From Petunia secreta (Eukaryota > Streptophyta > Magnoliopsida > Solanales > Solanaceae), in contig JARKIP010000028.1 of NCBI GenBank assembly GCA_029990175.1, positions 10,790,501-10,854,500 of the forward strand: a stretch of DNA of 64,000 nucleotides. Reading direction: 5' to 3'. Below, one piece after another: positions 58,798 through 64,000 of this stretch. Every line of letters begins with the position of its first letter. Positions within the stretch are counted from its first letter, which is position 1. The position numbers and the translations under genes were made by a program. The notes below the pieces were generated by a model that saw nothing but the letters and a program-made list of their open reading frames with translations, searched no databases and was not told where the DNA came from.

Positions 58798-61309
58798 TGA
58801 AACGATTTTAGGTAGTCGTTTCGGGAGTTAGGGCTCCGATTAGCGTGTCTATAATTTTAAAATCTTCGTAAGGTCTATTGAGGTTTATCTGTAAAATTTG
58901 AGCTAAATCAGACCTCGTTTGGTAGGCAACGGAAGCGGAAGAAAGTTTCAGTTTTTATTATCGATAAATATTAAAAAGAGATTTTCGAGCTCGATTTTAG
59001 CGAATGAGCTCCAAATCGAAATCTGAAAGCGCCGTTGGGTTCGTATGATTATTTATGACTTTTGTAAACTTTCGAAAGTGAAGTTCGAGGTTGTTCGGCT
59101 AGTTTCCGCTAAAATGCCGAAAATTAAATAATTTGACTTCTTTTCCAATTAATTTGCATATTGAGTTTCGGGAGTTCGATTTGAGATCCGTCTTAGCAAG
59201 TGTGTTACATATATTTTGTATAACTTGTATGCAAAAGTTGGAATTATTTCGAGTATCATAGGGTGCCGTTTAAATTTTCGAAAAGAAAAGAAATTATAAA
59301 AGAAAATAAAATAAAAAAGGAAAAGATAAAAGAAAAGAGAAAAGGACAAAATTGAAAGAGTGAGACGGTGGCTGATTGCTTAAAGCAATTGAACATCAAC
59401 AGAAAACAAAATGGAATACAGAGAACGAGAAACAGAAATGAAAAGGGGAAATGAAACGCAGAGGAGAAAAAAAGCCAGAAAATGAGAAAAGAGCCGGAGA
59501 AAAGTAGAATTTTTACCCTGAAATATTTAGGTAATGATCTTAATATATTATTTGAGTTTATTACGTGTGTTTGAATATATTTTGACGGTAAAACTTGGGA
59601 TATTAGACATCATTTTAATAAATTCAACGATAGTTTAAACGGTCAATTGGACCCCGATAGTGGAATTAATTATATATTCGTACTCAGTGAGTTATGAGCA
59701 ACATATAAATGTAATTTATTTAAGGTTTGGTTATGTGACCTTAAACCCTGTGCATAGGCCTGGCCTGCGTATTGCGTATGCGAATAGGGTATCAGGTTCT
59801 TAACCGGATTGCCCTTAGATGTAAGGAATGAAACCTTTAGCCTAATTTGATATATTTTTCTGCTTATTGAATAGAGTGGGATCGTTTGGCAATGAAACCA
59901 AAGGACAAAGTGGTTATTGAGTGGTTGTGCTAACTTTGTAACAAGGTAAGTGTTTATATCCATTTCTTTGGAGGCACCTGGCCTCGTGGATTTTCTACCA
60001 CGTGTTCCTTACGTGTGTAGCTGCCGATAGGCGTACTCATTACGCCTTAGCTTTGGATTTACATTGTATATTATATGTTATGTCCTGTTGTTGGTATTGC
60101 ATTGAGGATTTGAGCATTGTACTCTGGCTGTGAGTTGGCATCTATTTCCCGGCTGTCGATGAGAGTTCCGTGCCGGTGAAGGGTTATTATTGTATCACAT
60201 TGCATTCATATGCATTATATGTCATTCATATGCATTACATTGCATATCATTGGGTGCAGGAGTATTCCGCACCATGAGCAGGAGGATTCCGCTCCATTGT
60301 ATCATATTGAGGGTAGGAGGATTCCGCCCCAGGAGCAGGAGTATTCCGCTCTTATGTCAGATATTGAATGCAGGAGTATTCCGCCTCAGCTTTATATTAT
60401 ATCGGGTGCAGGAGTATTCCGCCCGAGGAGAGTGCCGGAGTATTCCGCATCTGGTTTATATTATATCGGGTGCAGGAGTATTCCGCCCCAGGAGCAGGAG
60501 TATTCCGTTCTAGTTGATTATCAGGTTGGATTCCCCTCGAATGCAGGAGTATTCCACTTCGGGATGGGATGACGGGCACATGTGACCCTTTGCATCATAT
60601 TTCATTTCATTTCATCTCATATCATTTCATTTCATACCATTGTGTAGACTTGTGGTACATAACTACTGTTCTGCTTATACGTGCATTGTTTATATGTTTA
60701 TGACTCGTATTCCTGGTTGAGTTTATGGTTTCGTACGTGTTTTTAGTTATTATCTGGTTCTGACTTTTTATAGTTTAAATAAGAGGAATTTGGTCTATCT
60801 GTTTCTTTTCTCCCTGGCTAGCTATCCTATTCTTTGAGGCGGCTAGTCTGCCCACTTATTGAGTCATTTTGACTCACCCTTGTTTGTTGTTTGTTTCTTG
60901 TCTATCTATTTCGTTTCGGCAGGTTCGCTTCAGGATTGAGTTCGCCACGTTGTTCAGGAGCGAAGACGGCTTCAGCTGTCAGGGTGAGCCAGCTTTTATT
61001 CAGGATGGCCACCAGTTTTATGTGTATTATTTCAGTTGCAATTTGCTCCCTTCATGAGGTATCTGTCTTCTTTTGTACTCTTAGATGTCTAGTCTGGATA
61101 GCCCTAAACCTAGTACGATGGGTAGTCAGCTGTAATTTCTTTTGTACAGCTTAGAGATATTAGTATGTCTGATTTTTTATTTTAAGTCTTGTCCTTATTT
61201 ATGAATTGTTATATTTATTTTCCTAATTTAATTGGTAAGGGTTCGCCCGACAGGTCTAGAGGAGGATGTCGGGTGCCCGCACGCCCTAGTCGAAATCCAG
61301 GTCGTGTCA
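58798..61309 (+). mobile_element. Solo LTR (2512 bp), Ty3/gypsy chromovirus-like
   Basis: Starts TGAAACGATTTTAGG and ends CCAGGTCGTGTCA; TTTAG flanks both sides (58793-58797 and 61310-61314). No second LTR or internal coding is present, so it is the product of recombination between the two LTRs of a full element. Style and content (an AGGCGGCTAGTCTGCCCACTT-like zone near 60836 and the CAGGAGTATTCCGC minisatellite) resemble long LTRs of Solanaceae chromoviruses. The lineage call is from memory of such repeats. The plus strand is given for the repeat orientation and is tentative. Confidence 0.85.
60250..60560. repeat. Minisatellite of GCAGGAGTATTCCGC in the solo LTR
   Basis: About ten copies of GCAGGAGTATTCCGC (variants GGAGGATTCC, GCCGGAGTATTCC) spaced 20-40 bp apart, alternating with CCCCAGGA or variable spacers. 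Open frames across it in three frames are by-products of the repeat. Confidence 0.9.
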
Positions 61310-61314
61310 TTTAG

Positions 61315-61901
61315 TGTACTTCTTATTATATTTATCATACTTTTTTTATTAGTTCGTCTAAAAAAATGTCATACTTCTAAATTTAAAAACAATTCAACTC
61401 GAAACTTTATTTTCTGCTTATTTATAGTCACCTAAATATTAAAAAAATGGGACAAAGGGAATAATAGTTATATATGGTGTTTGCGATAATAGAAAGTTTG
61501 CTCGAAATGAAAATCATGATCTCATGAAACAATAAAGTTAAATGGGTTAAGTCACCCCACAAAATGTGAGCTTTTATGTGCAATATTTGCATATGACTTA
61601 ATCTTTAATTTGTAGTAATTTATAATGGGCTAAAGTAAAAATAAAGCTACTACTATACCTTCATTTAAAATTTTGAATTTTTTTTTTTATGTAAAGGAGG
61701 AGAAAGAAAAGAATTGAAATTGGTTTCAACTGCATTTTTTCCGGCATGAAATCTGCTGCAAAAAAACACATTGAATGTTAGGTTAGGAGTTTTAATAAAT
61801 TTTGGTTTGTCTTTTAAAGAAAAGAAGAATTCATTGGGCTCTTTTGATGCTTGGAGAATTAAGGTGCCACCCCTGATTGCACCAAGGGTCTGTTGCATAG
61901 A
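61315..61901. other. Intergenic, AT-rich
   Basis: Nothing recognisable. Confidence 0.55.
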
Positions 61902-61903
61902 TA

Positions 61904-62154
61904 CTCCCTCCGTCCCAAAATAGTTATCGCTTTAGGAGAAATGGTTTGTCCCAAATTAGTTGTCTCTTTAGGATTTCAAGACTAAATTTACTAGTTATTT
62001 CCAACTATACCCTTAATAATTAGAATAATTCTCAAAGAAAGTTAATAGCCAAGCATTAAATAAGGGTAATATAGTAAAATATACACCTTAGTTAATGATT
62101 TTCTTAATGGGCGTGAAAAAGCTGAAGGCGACAACTAAAATGGGACGGAGGGAG
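61904..62154. mobile_element. Stowaway MITE (251 bp)
   Basis: Perfect terminal CTCCCTCCGTCCCA and inverted copy TGGGACGGAGGGAG, flanked by TA on each side (61902-61903 and 62155-62156). These are the diagnostic ends and duplication of Tc1/Mariner-derived Stowaway elements. Confidence 0.96.
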
Positions 62155-62156
62155 TA

Positions 62157-64000
62157 GATTTCTAAGGACAATATTTAATGCTTCGTGTTTCCTCATACAA
62201 CCAGTTGTCCAGTTGTGCCTATCTCTTTGCATGCACAGCATTCAAAGATTTACAAGTCAAATCCGTAAACAATTACTCCACCGCACCAAGTATTTACGTC
62301 AAATTAATATGCATATGTACATAGTACATTTTTCTACAACAATCGTCATTTGATATGTACTTTCACCTTACTAAATACTTAAGAATAATACTTAATTTGA
62401 AATGATCTGATATAAATTAACATCAACTGCAAGTACATTTTAACTAGTCAAATCACATCATATTAAATTATATTGGAGAAATTCTTGTTTACTTTTTGTT
62501 CGTCGGGCTAATCAGATTAATTAAACAGTATGCATAACAGCCAAATTATATTTTCTATAGGTCCATTAAGTATTTGGAGATTAATCAATTTAATCAAACT
62601 GGTAACAAACAGGAGTACGTATTTCTTTTTTAGAGATTGTTTTGCAATATAAATAGCTGTACATGTGTAACTTATGTATAATTGATCTAAAGGACTATTT
62701 ATGTTTATCACGATATAGAGAACCTTGTTTTCTAAAGTTTATACTTTTTAATTTGGAAGACCACAAACACAATCGGACGGAGAGTTCTATAGGTATTCAT
62801 TGATTCGGGTTTCCTTCTGCATTTAATTTATTTGATGATTTGATGTAAACATCTTAATTGGAGTAGAGATAATATGGTTTTCTTTATAAAGTTATGTTCC
62901 CAATAGGAAAAGAGATGACTGGTCAATTATTGAACAAGAGATCATTTGTAAGATAGAATTAGATCAAATAATTGACCAATATTGCTTTGAATGGAACTTG
63001 GCCCAACGACATGCACGAAAAAGCATACATAAGAACTACTCTTATAGCCTTTCACTAACTTGTCTATCTTTTTGTAAAGAAGGTTTAACTTTAGCATTCT
63101 GGTGCAAGAGATATTCATAACTGAAAAATCATTCAATGATGGGGAATTCTTATTTAGTTATCAAGCTGTACAAGTTAAAGCATAATGCCAAAAAATTGTT
63201 GCCTTTTGATGTCGTACTATAGTGCATCAATAGTGTGCTTTAGTGCAGACCGTAAGGTTTATAATATTTTTGCTTGCTCCGAAATTTAGTGCCATTTTTA
63301 TACCCCAGTTGAAGTACTTTAACGGTCATGCCATTGAATTTGGGGTTAAGTTCCCCTTTCCAGTGTCTTTTTCCTATGTTCTGAGGAGGCCAATATGAAC
63401 ATTTGAAGTTCTAATCCTAGGCAAGGTGCAATTTAACTTGAAAAAAAGAACTTTATTTACACGATCCCGATATATCAAACTCCATTGGTTTACCATGGTT
63501 AGCAATAGCCAATAAGTTTAGATGACAAATGTGTCTTAACTACGATCAAGTGATAGTAATTTTGTAATGAGACATGTCGTCTATTTAGTCGGTTAATTAA
63601 TGCAAATAATGAATAGGAGTAAACGAACAATTTCCTCTAAACTATCTGCTAAAGAGAAAATAGAAGAAGGGAATTTGGTCAGAAGTTAGTTGGTTTAAAA
63701 AAAATAAGGCGAAATAAAAGTGTAAAGATTTTCTTTAATGTAAAAATTATACATAATTTGGAGCAAGAATGTCAATATACTCAATTACTAATTATAATTT
63801 TCAAAAAAAATTATACATATACTGCGGAAATTTATGATGAGTTACAACTTTTTTGAAAATTAAAGTATTTTGAAAATAATTAAAAATAATAACAAATCAT
63901 TGGACTTCCTAGAAGCAAATTAAAGAATAAGCATTATAAACAATAAATAATTATTGACAGGACTCAAGATGATAGGATAGAATCATATACGCAAAGTATT
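62157..64000. other. Intergenic, AT-rich
   Basis: Both strands scanned; no gene, RNA gene or defined repeat seen. Confidence 0.55.

Noticed and set aside
60190..60572. Overlapping frames with repeated GVFR or RSIP phrases
   Set aside because: By-products of the CAGGAGTATTCCGC minisatellite.

Overview
The window is plant nuclear DNA, almost certainly from a eudicot of the Solanaceae. Genes are split by GT-AG introns, intergenic DNA is AT-rich, and about half of the window is transposable-element sequence. The repeat types fit that family: an Au-type SINE, Stowaway and Mutator-like MITEs, a giant tRNA-Arg-primed Ty3/gypsy element and a chromovirus-type solo LTR. There are no prokaryotic features. 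The genus cannot be fixed from the sequence alone.

Layout. Bases 1-22051 are one degenerate Ty1/copia element on the minus strand, whose far end lies outside the window. It is cut in its integrase region by a 16.0-kb Ty3/gypsy-type element (1630-17665), also minus strand. The insert has 3.93-kb nearly identical LTRs and a perfect 5-bp target duplication. It carries a broken gag and no pol, so it is a non-autonomous, gag-only type of element. Next come a decayed CC-NB-ARC resistance-gene fragment (23240-24517) and a CACTA transposon (26450-32072). The CACTA encodes a spliced TnpA/Transposase_24-like protein, and its right end is present twice around a 1.8-kb foreign block.

The right half is gene-bearing. 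A plastid glucose-6-phosphate dehydrogenase of the P0/G6PD4 type lies at 33908-38634 (+, 11 exons) and has altered cofactor and active-site motifs. A NIMIN-like NPR1-interacting protein with a C-terminal EAR motif lies at 40803-41243 (+). A GDSL esterase/lipase lies at 42679-46990 (-, 5 exons), and a WAT1-related/EamA transporter at 54509-58516 (-, 7 exons). Between and inside them sit two Mutator-like MITEs with perfect 9-bp target duplications, a TRIM element, a Au SINE in a G6PDH intron, a Stowaway MITE and a 2.5-kb solo LTR with a perfect 5-bp duplication.

The genes are independent transcription units, not a pathway cluster. The clearest functional novelty is the apparently non-catalytic G6PDH paralogue. 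The most unusual structures are the gag-only giant retrotransposon with two tandem-repeat arrays, the CACTA with a duplicated end, and an unidentified reading frame in the leader of the copia element. All exon boundaries were read by eye from splice signals, reading phase and family knowledge; no alignment or search was run.
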